In this document: positions 8,881 to 16,891 of the stretch, piece by piece
How the letters are laid out: every line of letters begins with the position of its first letter
Position numbering within the stretch: the first letter of the stretch is position 1
Source: Prolixibacteraceae bacterium UBA6029
GTDB lineage: Bacteria > Bacteroidota > Bacteroidia > Bacteroidales > Prolixibacteraceae
Direction of reading: 5' to 3'
Length of the DNA stretch: 41,918 bases
Assembly (NCBI GenBank): GCA_002429385.1
Contig: DIZL01000054.1
Coordinates: forward strand, 3,071 to 44,988
Notes under the pieces: model-generated
Seen by the model: the letters and a program-made list of their open reading frames with translations, nothing else
Databases searched by the model: none
What the model was told of the DNA's origin: nothing
Translations under genes and position numbers: made by a program

Positions 8881-8970
8881 CGGTTTTAGCTTTTAAAAAC
8901 ACTAAAATAATAAATAGATATTGTTTTTGAAAGAAATTATGCACTTTTATAAATCATCCTATATGAAAAG

Positions 8971-9050
8971 GCAGAACGTGCAGAACATGCAGAACATGCA
9001 TGAAGTTGAGGAAATGGTGGAATGGCGGAATGGCGGAATTGTCGGAAATT
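8971..9050 (+). repeat. 9-nt repeat ladder (copy 2, diverged)
   Basis: Eighty bases readable as nine units of about 9 nt: GCAGAACGT, two GCAGAACAT, then GCATGAAGT and further variants such as GCGGAATTG. The ladder ends exactly where the hairpin starts, as in copy 1, although the units themselves differ considerably. Confidence 0.7.
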
Positions 9051-9091
9051 GTTTACTGAGCGGGTGACTCGCAGTCACCCGCTCAGTAAGC
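9051..9091 (+). repeat. 19-bp hairpin with compensatory changes (copy 2)
   Basis: The arm GTTTACTGAGCGGGTGACT (9051-9069) pairs with 9073-9091 around CGC. Relative to copy 1, two arm positions change (A to T and T to G) and the opposite arm changes to match. The only non-Watson-Crick position is one G:U/T wobble near the base of the stem. Confidence 0.9.
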
Positions 9092-9340
9092 GCCACTATG
9101 CAAAATGTGCCGTATGGACACAAAATTCACCAATCTCTTGTTTTGTAGTGCTTTCGTATTTACATTTATGCAATAAATGTCGAATATGGATTTACGCACA
9201 TAAAGTCTAAAGAGGAAGGGTTTATCAACGATCGCTTTTACTGACGGAATTATCGTGTTGGAAGGATTTGATCGTTTCATGTTACCTTAAAACCAAACTC
9301 TTTACAGGTGCGATTTGAGGAGTAAAGGACGTTCTTTGAC

Positions 9341-9363
9341 ATACTGAAATAAGATTAGAGAAT
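9341..9363 (+). other. rRNA-leader (boxA)-like sequence in an intergenic region
   Basis: GTTCTTTGACATACTGAAAT resembles the conserved GTTCTTTGACATATTG motif that precedes rRNA genes in Bacteroidota, but no rRNA lies nearby. It may be chance or a relic. The rest of 9225-9446 shows nothing recognisable. Confidence 0.3.
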
Positions 9364-9446
9364 ACATAGGCTTAAAGTATTGAGTACCACTTGAAGATTA
9401 CTGCCCCAGCAATTGTCAGCAAACAGGCCTGTATAGAAGAGCTGGG

Positions 9447-10331
9447 TTACACTGTTATTTGGTCCATTTTATGTAGCTGAGCCAGCGAAGTGATGCCGCT
9501 GATCCCGCCCAGGTTCATCATATCGAGGGCAGAACTGGGTACAATGATCATCGACCCTTTTTCTTTTAATCCTTCACCGATGAGGTTCATGGCCCTTAAT
9601 TGTAACGCTACCGGATTATTCATATATGATTCGCTGGCTTTGGCAAACTTCTCGGCAATCTCAGTTTCAGCAGTTCCCAGGATAACCCTCGCTTTACGCT
9701 CCCTTTCTGCCTGGGCCTGTTTACTCATTGCATCTGATAACCCCTGGGGAATGGTAATATCTTTAATCCCGACCGTTTGACAGGTAATTCCCCATGGATT
9801 TGTATTCTCATCAAGTAATTTCTGAAGATCTTCTGCAATTTTATCCCTGTCCTGCAATAAATCGGCCAGTTCATGTTTCCCGATAATATCTCTCAACCCG
9901 GTTAGAGCAATGTTTTGAACAGCAGTCTTGTAATCCTGTACCTCGAGCGCTGCTTTTTCTACATCCCAGATCATCCAATATAAAGTGGCGGTCACATTTA
10001 CAGGGACGGTGTCCTTGGTTAAAGTTGAATCCGCCTTAAAATCAGTTACCCTTACCCTTTGATCGATATAATCGAACACTTTATCCAGGATAGGAACAAT
10101 GAAAAATAATCCGGGTCCTTTTAGCCCAATGTATCTGCCCATTCGCAAGAGTACAGCTTTTTCCCATTGATCGGCAATTTTTATTGAGCTGGCAATAAGA
10201 ATTGATAGGATTTCCAACCCAATACAGATTTTAATATCAAGTTGCTGTAAATAGAAAGCTCCAGCTAATATCGCCGATGCAATGATTATTACTGTTGTTG
10301 AAATTACATTAAAAAGGTTTTTAGTTTCCAT
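9447..10331 (-). CDS. Slipin family protein (SPFH/band 7, stomatin-like)
   Basis: A 294-residue membrane protein. Two hydrophobic segments (about 6-28 and 32-53) are followed by a band-7/SPFH domain (about 55-230) with the typical stomatin run RMGRYIGLKGPGLFFIVPIL and later TGLRDIIGKHELADLLQDRD. A helical oligomerisation region rich in Ala/Glu (QAQAERERKARVILGTAETE) comes next. SPFH proteins form large rings on membranes and organise membrane microdomains or proteases; the client here is unknown, and no NfeD partner gene is adjacent. The gene begins 2 bp after the stop of the GntR regulator, so the two form an operon and the regulator probably controls both. Confidence 0.9.
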   Translation of the reverse strand: METKNLFNVISTTVIIIASAILAGAFYLQQLDIKICIGLEILSILIASSIKIADQWEKAVLLRMGRYIGLKGPGLFFIVPILDKVFDYIDQRVRVTDFKADSTLTKDTVPVNVTATLYWMIWDVEKAALEVQDYKTAVQNIALTGLRDIIGKHELADLLQDRDKIAEDLQKLLDENTNPWGITCQTVGIKDITIPQGLSDAMSKQAQAERERKARVILGTAETEIAEKFAKASESYMNNPVALQLRAMNLIGEGLKEKGSMIIVPSSALDMMNLGGISGITSLAQLHKMDQITV

Positions 10332-10333
10332 AG

Positions 10334-10714
10334 TTATTTGTTGTTAAGGTTTTTGTTTTGTAATTCATGAATCATTTCTTCTTTCGAAAACCCGTAGGTA
10401 TAAGCCACGGTTAGAAATTCCTTACAGATATCCTGAATTTTTTTTTGTTTTTCTTCTTCACTCAGGACAATTCCATTGGCATTGATAAATGTGCCTGATC
10501 CTTGCTGAGTATCCAGAATACGAAGGATTTCGAGTTCTTTGTAGGCTTTGGCGATTGTATTCAGGTTTACCTTAAGTTTTACCGCCAAAGCTCTTACAGT
10601 TGGAAGCTGCTCCCCGGTTTTTAAGTTACCCGAGGCAATTCCAAATTTAATTTGGTCGATGATTTGCCTGTAGAATGGCGTTCCACCTCCTGGATCTAAT
10701 AAGAAATTAATCAT
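10334..10714 (-). CDS. GntR family transcriptional regulator, YtrA subfamily
   Basis: A short regulator of 126 residues from the ATG at 10714. The N-terminal winged helix is typical: FYRQIIDQIKFGIASGNLKT, GEQLPTVRALA, NLNTIAKAYKELE, then GSGTFI closing the wing. The C-terminal tail is only about 45 residues, which fits the YtrA-type group that lacks a large ligand domain. An upstream ATG at 10774 would add 20 residues, but that extension runs through the palindromic operator at 10736-10756, so the later start is better. Members usually repress their own operon, often for envelope or ABC-transport functions. Here the co-transcribed target is the slipin gene. Confidence 0.88.
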   Translation of the reverse strand: MINFLLDPGGGTPFYRQIIDQIKFGIASGNLKTGEQLPTVRALAVKLKVNLNTIAKAYKELEILRILDTQQGSGTFINANGIVLSEEEKQKKIQDICKEFLTVAYTYGFSKEEMIHELQNKNLNNK

Positions 10715-10735
10715 TGCATTGGTATATTGTATTAG

Positions 10736-10756
10736 TTGTATAGTACAAATATACAA
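10736..10756. promoter_or_regulatory. Candidate GntR operator (palindrome)
   Basis: Perfect inverted repeat TTGTATA-N7-TATACAA, 22 bp upstream of the GntR start. A further TTGTAT half-site lies at 10727-10732. Position and symmetry suit autoregulation by the adjacent YtrA-type repressor. Confidence 0.7.
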
Positions 10757-11490
10757 TGTTTTTATTACATCCAAAAATAATCTACTAATTATTTTAGAAT
10801 CAGTGTTATTTACTTTCAGTTACACTGATTATGCAGATTTATTATCTATACCGGCGGCTGAAAACAGAGGAGTTTAGTATATCGATCCTGTAATCTAAAG
10901 CCGTATTCTGACTGGAAATTAAACATACTGTAGTCAGGACCTGCGAAATAACTGGATGGACCCAAATATCGGTTAAAACTGAAGCGAAATAGAAACGTGA
11001 AATTTCAATCCGGAGACCAAAAGGTACGAAGGATAATAAGTTGAATGCTTTGAATTTGCGTCCTGACGTTTAAATTGTTCTTTTTACTTTGAGAACAGCT
11101 ACTTATTCCTGGTTACCGAAATTGAAGTTCAGGATTTCAAACTGCGATTGTATTGATTCTAAAACCCACTGTCTGTTCAGGGTTAAAATATTGATGGGTT
11201 CTCCCATTGACATGGCATTGAACAGGGTTTAAAATTATTGGAAACTTATTCATTGTTTATTAGAAACCTATTCGAAGGTTATTCGAATGGAATTGAATAA
11301 TCATCGAATAACCTTCGAATCACCTTCGAATAATCTTCGAATAACCTACAAAGAAATAGGCTCTTCGAAAGTGACACAACAGGACATAAGTATATGCATT
11401 TCGAGTCCTGCAAGTTTTTTAGAACTTAATTTTAATTGTGGATTCAAGTTCTAAAATATTTCCACATTTTCCTAAAGGAGGGGCAAAGGG
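10757..11490. other. Long intergenic region with inverted repeats and possible gene remnants
   Basis: About 730 bp without a convincing gene. It contains the TTCGAA-rich inverted repeat at 11270-11346. On the minus strand there are protein-like fragments without continuous frames: a 36-codon ORF at 11103-11213 (MSMGEPINIL...FGNQE), and stretches between about 10850 and 11070 that read like outer-membrane strands (for example YFAGPDYSMFNFQSEYGFRL) broken by stops and frame changes. These may be remains of a decayed gene. Confidence 0.35.
11270..11346. repeat. TTCGAA-rich inverted and direct repeat cluster
   Basis: ATTCGAAGGTTATTCGA (11270-11286) is perfectly complementary to 11304-11320 with a 17-nt spacer. 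Further direct copies of CCTTCGAAT/ATCTTCGAATAACC follow to 11346. The array can form alternative hairpins and lies about 145 bp beyond the end of the last glycoside hydrolase gene. It may be a transcription end or a dispersed repeat. Confidence 0.75.
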
Positions 11491-13419
11491 CTATTTAATA
11501 AGGATCAACTTCCGCGTTGCAGAATAATTTTCAATTTTTAATTGGCAGAAGTATATTCCTCCAGGCAATAAACTTCCGTCAAATTCAACCTGATATGTTC
11601 CAGCGGTTGTTACCTTGTTCATTAATATGGCAACTTTTCTTCCCGTTTGATCAAAAACGTCCAGCGAAACTAATGCATTTGCAGAAGTTTGAAATTGTAT
11701 CGTTGTAATTGCAGAGAATGGATTTGGATAATTTGTAAGTTCCAGGTCGTTCTTCAACTCACTTGCAACTGATGTTGGATACAATATTTTGGTACCTGCT
11801 TCTACCATGATAAATTGTACCGAGCGGCCGGGACTATTTACCGTTATTGCATCATCTATTGAAAAGGCACTCGCCGGAAGTGTCTCCAGACTTTCGCGAG
11901 GACCCCACTGTGTTCCAATTGGACTCACTCCATTGACCGATACATACATCGAAAAATCGCCATTGTCGGTACCACCGGTTAAAGAATAACTATAGTATTG
12001 ATTTCCTACACCAATATCCGTTGGATTTATCTTTACTACTTGTGCCGTTTTACCTTTATTTACAAGAACAACTCCAGTTTCGCCTGATGCAAATCTGGAG
12101 GCATAAGCCAGAATGTTTGAGTTGTTCGAGGTTGCCGGAATGACATGATCGCCGGTAAATTTCTGCTGATAATAAGCATAATAGAAATCAGGACGAGGCT
12201 GCCACAATAGATTACTATTATCCCCCTGATAAAACATACCAGCATCACCGGAAGCAAGCAACCACCTTGCCCCCAAACCAAAGTTATTTTTGATTAATTC
12301 ATTAAACAGAATAGTTGCCTGCATTCCATTGATAAACGACATTCCCATGGTTGCGTTAGCTGAATTACTATTCATATTGTACTCAGTCAATGCAACAGGT
12401 TTTGGGAAAGCCTTTTTGTTAATAATATCCTGCTGAATAAAGCTGATGTTTTTCTTCGGCTCAGTTACTGCAGCTGACAATAAATTATCCACGGTTGCTG
12501 CGCTTCCAAAATAGTTGTGCATGACATAGAAATCCACTGCATCGCCAATTTCCTTGAAAAAGCCTGAATTCCATGTTTTATCCACATTGTTCCAACTGGT
12601 AGATCCGTCATAGTGAAGTACCTGCCCCCCAATAAATATTTTAGCGTTAATTTTGGCAGCTGCGGCTCTCATCGAATCGGCAATCATCTTGCAATGCTGA
12701 CCGTACAATTGACCTGTTATTATCTGGGGCTGGCCATCCTTATTGGTTTTGGTATCAATCATCCATCCAGTTTCCCATGGACCTCCATTTTCATTTCCTA
12801 TTTCCCAGAATTTTGTACGTCCTTTATCGTAGCGAACCCATTGTGCGGCAAGATGGGCAGCCTGTTCAGCCGGTTTACTGCTTAAACCATATCTGGCATA
12901 AGCATAATTGATCGTAATTAATCCTTGTGAACCTGTCTGCTGTCGCAATTTGTAATAGTTATCAACAGTTGTAGGCCAATCATTTTTCCCGGAAATAGCA
13001 GTGAATGGTGCCTTTTTTCCTGTAGTTCCATCATAAACAGAATCAGGTACATCGGTTGGGTTACCATTCCAGAAAAAAATATCGGACCAGCTTCCTCCGG
13101 GAAACCGGATTAAAGAAGGATTTAGTAACTGGATATTTTTAATAAAAGCAGAACTACCTGTATTATTCCCCATCCAAACGGCCAAGGCATTTCCAAATAC
13201 GTATCTGGAAACTTTGCCCAATGTATCGGATGATAAAGATACGTTTACTGTTGGTACATCTGTTGTTTTGTTTGCTGATACTGAAATTGGAATAGTAGCT
13301 GTTTTAGGTACAAAATCATCTAAAAAGCAATTTGTGTTTTGTGCGAAAAGTGAAGTTGCCGCAATAAACACAATTCCTAATGATGCGGCAATTCTATATT
13401 TTATGTTTTTCATATTCAC
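11491..13419 (-). CDS. Clan GH-A glycoside hydrolase (GH51/GH39-like) with T9SS sorting domain
   Basis: A 642-residue secreted enzyme: signal peptide to about residue 26 (SLFAQ), a (beta/alpha)8-type catalytic region, a beta-sandwich (about 440-550) and a C-terminal T9SS type A sorting domain (about 557-642: LTNYPNPFSAITTIQF ... GIYFCQLK). Catalytic candidates fit clan GH-A: acid/base Glu210 in WEIGNENGG and nucleophile Glu346 in ALTEYN. RFPGGSWSDIFFW near residue 105 recalls arabinofuranosidase-like enzymes, but no single family matches clearly. It is the last gene of the nine-enzyme minus-strand run, 104 bp after the GH44 gene, and should act at the cell surface or outside. Arabinofuranosidase, xylosidase and endo-glucanase activities are all possible. 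Confidence 0.65.
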   Translation of the reverse strand: MNMKNIKYRIAASLGIVFIAATSLFAQNTNCFLDDFVPKTATIPISVSANKTTDVPTVNVSLSSDTLGKVSRYVFGNALAVWMGNNTGSSAFIKNIQLLNPSLIRFPGGSWSDIFFWNGNPTDVPDSVYDGTTGKKAPFTAISGKNDWPTTVDNYYKLRQQTGSQGLITINYAYARYGLSSKPAEQAAHLAAQWVRYDKGRTKFWEIGNENGGPWETGWMIDTKTNKDGQPQIITGQLYGQHCKMIADSMRAAAAKINAKIFIGGQVLHYDGSTSWNNVDKTWNSGFFKEIGDAVDFYVMHNYFGSAATVDNLLSAAVTEPKKNISFIQQDIINKKAFPKPVALTEYNMNSNSANATMGMSFINGMQATILFNELIKNNFGLGARWLLASGDAGMFYQGDNSNLLWQPRPDFYYAYYQQKFTGDHVIPATSNNSNILAYASRFASGETGVVLVNKGKTAQVVKINPTDIGVGNQYYSYSLTGGTDNGDFSMYVSVNGVSPIGTQWGPRESLETLPASAFSIDDAITVNSPGRSVQFIMVEAGTKILYPTSVASELKNDLELTNYPNPFSAITTIQFQTSANALVSLDVFDQTGRKVAILMNKVTTAGTYQVEFDGSLLPGGIYFCQLKIENYSATRKLILIK

Positions 13420-13431
13420 TTATACAATCTT

Positions 13432-13464
13432 CAGTTTCAAGTTTCAAGTTCCAGGTTCCAGGTT
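13432..13464. repeat. Dispersed repeat, reverse complement of the type at 1316
   Basis: The spacer before the GH-A gene contains CAGTTTCAAGTTTCAAG and two CCAGGTT words, the reverse complement of the tract at 1316-1391. The insert makes this the longest gap (104 bp) within the otherwise tight end of the gene run. Confidence 0.65.
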
Positions 13465-13523
13465 ATTGCTCCGATTGATGGAATCCGTACCTGAAATTTG
13501 TTTTAAAATTGTCGGGCAAGATA

Positions 13524-15416
13524 TCAATGTTGAATGATAAATTTATGCACTTCATTACCTATCTTAATAAAATATAATCCTCCCTGCAAATTACAAGTGT
13601 TAATTGTATACTCGTCAGTTTCAGGTTGCAAGTTTCCAACGGATACTGTTTGTCCAAATGAATTTAAAAGGATATAATTCTGGCTCTTGTATAATGGAGA
13701 ATTTGAATCTTGTGATCTGTTAATCCTTATACTTAATTGATTGTTTGCAGGATTTGGGAAGATTTCTACTTCATCGATCTGTTTTTTATTTTCCGTAATT
13801 CCTGTGGTTGATGATTTCAATATAACTGCTGTTGTCGATAGTGCAGGTACTGATATGCTTAAAGAATTTGAATTTACTGTTACAGAATTTGCTTTCAATG
13901 CATTGTTGGTATGTGATTTAAAAGTCTCAGTTGCTGGCAACGATGCCAATTGCAATGTTTTATAACTCCCATCAGGTGCTGCAAATCCATTGAGATTTAC
14001 CGTCACGTTATGAGCAGCACTCATATCACGATTTACAATAATTACTGTCATCGAGTCTGCAGTTTCATTCACAGTGGTATAAGCTGAAAGCGTGTTTTCG
14101 AGTGAGGAAGTACTTGAAACGCTATAGTTTTTTGCATAGCGACTGAATAAATGCAATGATTCCCACATCCCTGTAAACCAATTCCACGGAGTAAAGTATT
14201 CGACACCGTTATTGGCAAAAGTTCCAAGGTGGGTAGCATAAATAACCGAAGCAAGGTTGGCCTCATTAGGCCCCGGACTCCATTCACTAAGACCAAGCGT
14301 AATGCCATTATTTGCGCCGAAATATTTTGTCAGCCAATCGTTTATTCGTTGGAAAACGTATTCCTTTTTTGAAGAAGTATCCCAACCACCATTAATTGTA
14401 TACAACCCATTAGCACCCGGATAATTGTAATTCTTGTCATAGAAAATACGATGGTTTTGAAGAGCATCAGCATCAGTCGGGGCATAAGGGTAATGATGAA
14501 TGTCAAAAACATCTAAAACCCTTACGCCCGATGCCTTTTCTTCATCGGCGCACCGCTTAATGAAATATTCGAACCAGCAATAATATTTTCCGTCAATCCA
14601 GATACTCTCATTTGACCATTTGTACCATTGCCATTCTGAGGTTGTAACAGGTCCGCAGAGTTTGATTCCAGGAGATAACGCTTTCGCTTTCTTCGCCAAT
14701 TCTATATAGCGGTCTAAAAATGCAGAGGCAGATATTAACGTTGGCATAGCCCAATCATGTGTGCCATTCCATACATCTACCTCGTTATCCATGCTCCAGT
14801 ATTTTAATTGATTCTTGTTGAATCCTTTACCTTTGGTTCCAAACCAATGATCAAGAATTGCCACCGAAGAGTCGGCCGGCCATGGCTTAGAGAACAAATC
14901 AATATTTCCATCCACCAGCGCCTTACCGCCACCGTTTGGATCGGGCGTTCCTCCACCGGCTAAATTTTGATTGTTACCACTCCAACCCGGGTGGGCCTGC
15001 ATGTAACTATAGTCAGGGAAGTTATGCTGGTCGCTGGATGCCACTCTACCCAGTAACTGAAAGGCAAACATGCTCTGCATGTTGGGAAAGTTGTCATTAA
15101 TTTTTTGTGCATAAACATCCCAATCATCACCATAAACGTTATTAAACCAGTCAGGATGAACATCAAGTTTTTGACGCCAGTTATATGCTGACATGTTATT
15201 CCCTCCGCCAACCCGCACGAAGCGCAACCCGGCATTTTTATAAAATTGTGTAGTTTGGTCAAAGCCTTCATTTCGTCCATATATGTTTGGAGATACTGCT
15301 ATTTTGCCTTGAGTGGCATTAACTGTTATTGTAATGTTCTGTGCCAAAGCAGTATTCATTCCTATGAAAGTAATAAATACGAGTAGTAAATAATTTTGTG
15401 TTAAGTGAAGTTTCAT
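13524..15416 (-). CDS. GH44 endo-beta-1,4-glucanase/xyloglucanase with T9SS sorting domain
   Basis: This 630-residue protein has a signal peptide ending TALAQ (about residue 26). The catalytic module shows family GH44 features: VSPNIYGRNEG, the glycine-rich VGGGNNMSAYNW, KYWSMDNEVDVWNGTHDW with probable acid/base Glu212, VLDVFDIHHYPY, and LGLSEWSPG with probable nucleophile Glu378. A short beta-sandwich follows, then a T9SS sorting domain (about 545-630, VEIFPNPANNQLSI ... GLYFIKIG). GH44 enzymes cut beta-1,4-glucan backbones, often preferring xyloglucan, with retention of configuration. It starts 36 bp after the GH5 stop, and the two secreted endoglucanases are probably co-transcribed. Family assignment is fairly secure; substrate is inferred from neighbours. 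Confidence 0.8.
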   Translation of the reverse strand: MKLHLTQNYLLLVFITFIGMNTALAQNITITVNATQGKIAVSPNIYGRNEGFDQTTQFYKNAGLRFVRVGGGNNMSAYNWRQKLDVHPDWFNNVYGDDWDVYAQKINDNFPNMQSMFAFQLLGRVASSDQHNFPDYSYMQAHPGWSGNNQNLAGGGTPDPNGGGKALVDGNIDLFSKPWPADSSVAILDHWFGTKGKGFNKNQLKYWSMDNEVDVWNGTHDWAMPTLISASAFLDRYIELAKKAKALSPGIKLCGPVTTSEWQWYKWSNESIWIDGKYYCWFEYFIKRCADEEKASGVRVLDVFDIHHYPYAPTDADALQNHRIFYDKNYNYPGANGLYTINGGWDTSSKKEYVFQRINDWLTKYFGANNGITLGLSEWSPGPNEANLASVIYATHLGTFANNGVEYFTPWNWFTGMWESLHLFSRYAKNYSVSSTSSLENTLSAYTTVNETADSMTVIIVNRDMSAAHNVTVNLNGFAAPDGSYKTLQLASLPATETFKSHTNNALKANSVTVNSNSLSISVPALSTTAVILKSSTTGITENKKQIDEVEIFPNPANNQLSIRINRSQDSNSPLYKSQNYILLNSFGQTVSVGNLQPETDEYTINTCNLQGGLYFIKIGNEVHKFIIQH

Positions 15417-15452
15417 AATTATTGTTTTAATATGGTCATTTTTATTATCGCT

Positions 15453-16862
15453 CTATTTCATTTTGAGCACTTTAAATGATTTTGTCCAATTGATCTCATT
15501 GACCTGTACAATGTACATATCGGGTTTAAGTAAAGAACCCAAAGCCAATGGATTTTTAATTGCAGCATGTTCAACAGTTTCAACCCTATGTCCCAACCTG
15601 TCGAAAACCATAATGCGATTGATAGCATCAGGATGATTGACCTTCAGAGTAATTGTTGATTTAAATGGATTTGGATATAAATCAATTACATCATCATTTA
15701 ATAAGGCTAAGCCAGTAGTCGCATCTTTGGCTCCCTGCATGATTGCATTCAGGACACCATGATCAATTATCGTTGCATTACTTCGGTCAAACAATCCCCC
15801 TGGAGTGTCCCAGCAATAAGTTATTATTCCTTTACTCATTGCAGATTTTACAAAATACCGGTAATAATATTCTATAGAAGCATTATGAAGTGCCTGACTT
15901 GAAGGATAGCTAAGTTGTCTTCTAAAGGCACCATATTCACCGATAATTACAGGAATTCCTTTGTCGATAAATTTGGTTTTCATCAGGCCCAAATATTTAT
16001 CCATATCACTTTCTTCACCCCAGGTGGCATTACGGGTAACATCTGTGGTCGAATGATTGCCTTTTCCCCAGTAATAGAACATTTTTCCCCAGCTTGCATC
16101 TCCATTCAAACCACAGAAGTTCCACGGGGTGTAATAATGAACTTCTACGATCAAACGATTTTGAATTTGGTCTATAGGCAATGTGTTCATATATTTATCA
16201 GTATTACTGATATCAGTTGACGGCCCCTGGATAACCAGGGTACGCGAACTGTTATTTCCTCCTGTAGCCCGAACGGCATTAATAAATGTCTGGTGATAGG
16301 ATAATAAAATCGACATGCCAGTGGCATCGGATACATTGGGTTCGTTGGCTCCGGCGAAAAGCAGATGCTGATCGTAATCTTTGAAATAATTGGCTATTTG
16401 AGTCCAATAAGCTTGTTGTCTCTTATTAACAATGTCTTTATTGGCAGTGTTAACCCTATTTTCCAACCATCCCGTATCCCAGTGGGCGTTCATGATAACA
16501 TACAAGCTATCCTTTATGCAATAGTCCACTACCTTTTTAACATTGGCAAGCCATGCTACATCAATTTTACTGGTGATGGTATCGGAATGGTAGAACCAGG
16601 CCACAGGAAGCCGGACGGTATTAAATCCGGCCTTTTTCACTGAATCAATGGCTGCCTGAGTAGTAGTGCCAAAGGAATTACGGGGAACCCATGTAGCTTC
16701 AAGTGTGTTTCCCAGATTCCAGCCGACTTTCATCTTGCTGGCAATTTGCTGTGCAGTTGGCAATTGTGCCTTTATGGATCCTGACATTAAAAGCCCGCAC
16801 ACCACAATTACAAAGAGAAATGCTCTATTAAATTGAGGAAATAATGTGAAATAATTTTTCAT
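15453..16862 (-). CDS. GH5 (subfamily 4-like) endo-beta-1,4-glucanase with T9SS sorting domain
   Basis: A 469-residue secreted enzyme with signal peptide to about residue 33 (SIKAQ), a GH5 barrel (about 36-370) and a C-terminal T9SS sorting domain (about 388-469, IDLYPNPFKSTITLKV ... DMYIVQVN). MKVGWNLGNTLEA, AGFNTVRLPVAW, LLFAGANEPN (acid/base Glu174), VEVHYYTPWNF and PVIIGEYGAF (nucleophile Glu309) are characteristic of the GH5_4 endoglucanase/xyloglucanase group. It should cleave internal beta-1,4-glucosidic bonds of xyloglucan or mixed glucans outside the cell. The neighbours encode debranching enzymes for galactose, fucose and arabinose/xylose, which supports xyloglucan. The subfamily is judged by eye. 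Confidence 0.85.
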   Translation of the reverse strand: MKNYFTLFPQFNRAFLFVIVVCGLLMSGSIKAQLPTAQQIASKMKVGWNLGNTLEATWVPRNSFGTTTQAAIDSVKKAGFNTVRLPVAWFYHSDTITSKIDVAWLANVKKVVDYCIKDSLYVIMNAHWDTGWLENRVNTANKDIVNKRQQAYWTQIANYFKDYDQHLLFAGANEPNVSDATGMSILLSYHQTFINAVRATGGNNSSRTLVIQGPSTDISNTDKYMNTLPIDQIQNRLIVEVHYYTPWNFCGLNGDASWGKMFYYWGKGNHSTTDVTRNATWGEESDMDKYLGLMKTKFIDKGIPVIIGEYGAFRRQLSYPSSQALHNASIEYYYRYFVKSAMSKGIITYCWDTPGGLFDRSNATIIDHGVLNAIMQGAKDATTGLALLNDDVIDLYPNPFKSTITLKVNHPDAINRIMVFDRLGHRVETVEHAAIKNPLALGSLLKPDMYIVQVNEINWTKSFKVLKMK

Positions 16863-16891
16863 GACAAATTGAATTACTGGTTGTTAATATT

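Larger units (their letters stand above)
8960..9224 (+). repeat. Dispersed ~265-bp structured element, copy 2
   Basis: Second copy of the element at 3713-3978, same orientation. It begins TATATGAAAAGGCAGAACGT, continues with a 9-nt ladder, a 19-bp hairpin and the conserved tail, and ends at ...GGAAGGGTTTA. It lies between the hydrolase start (8880) and the end of the slipin gene (9447). The two copies bracket the beta-helix, fucosidase and hydrolase genes as direct repeats about 5.2 kb apart. Confidence 0.75.
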
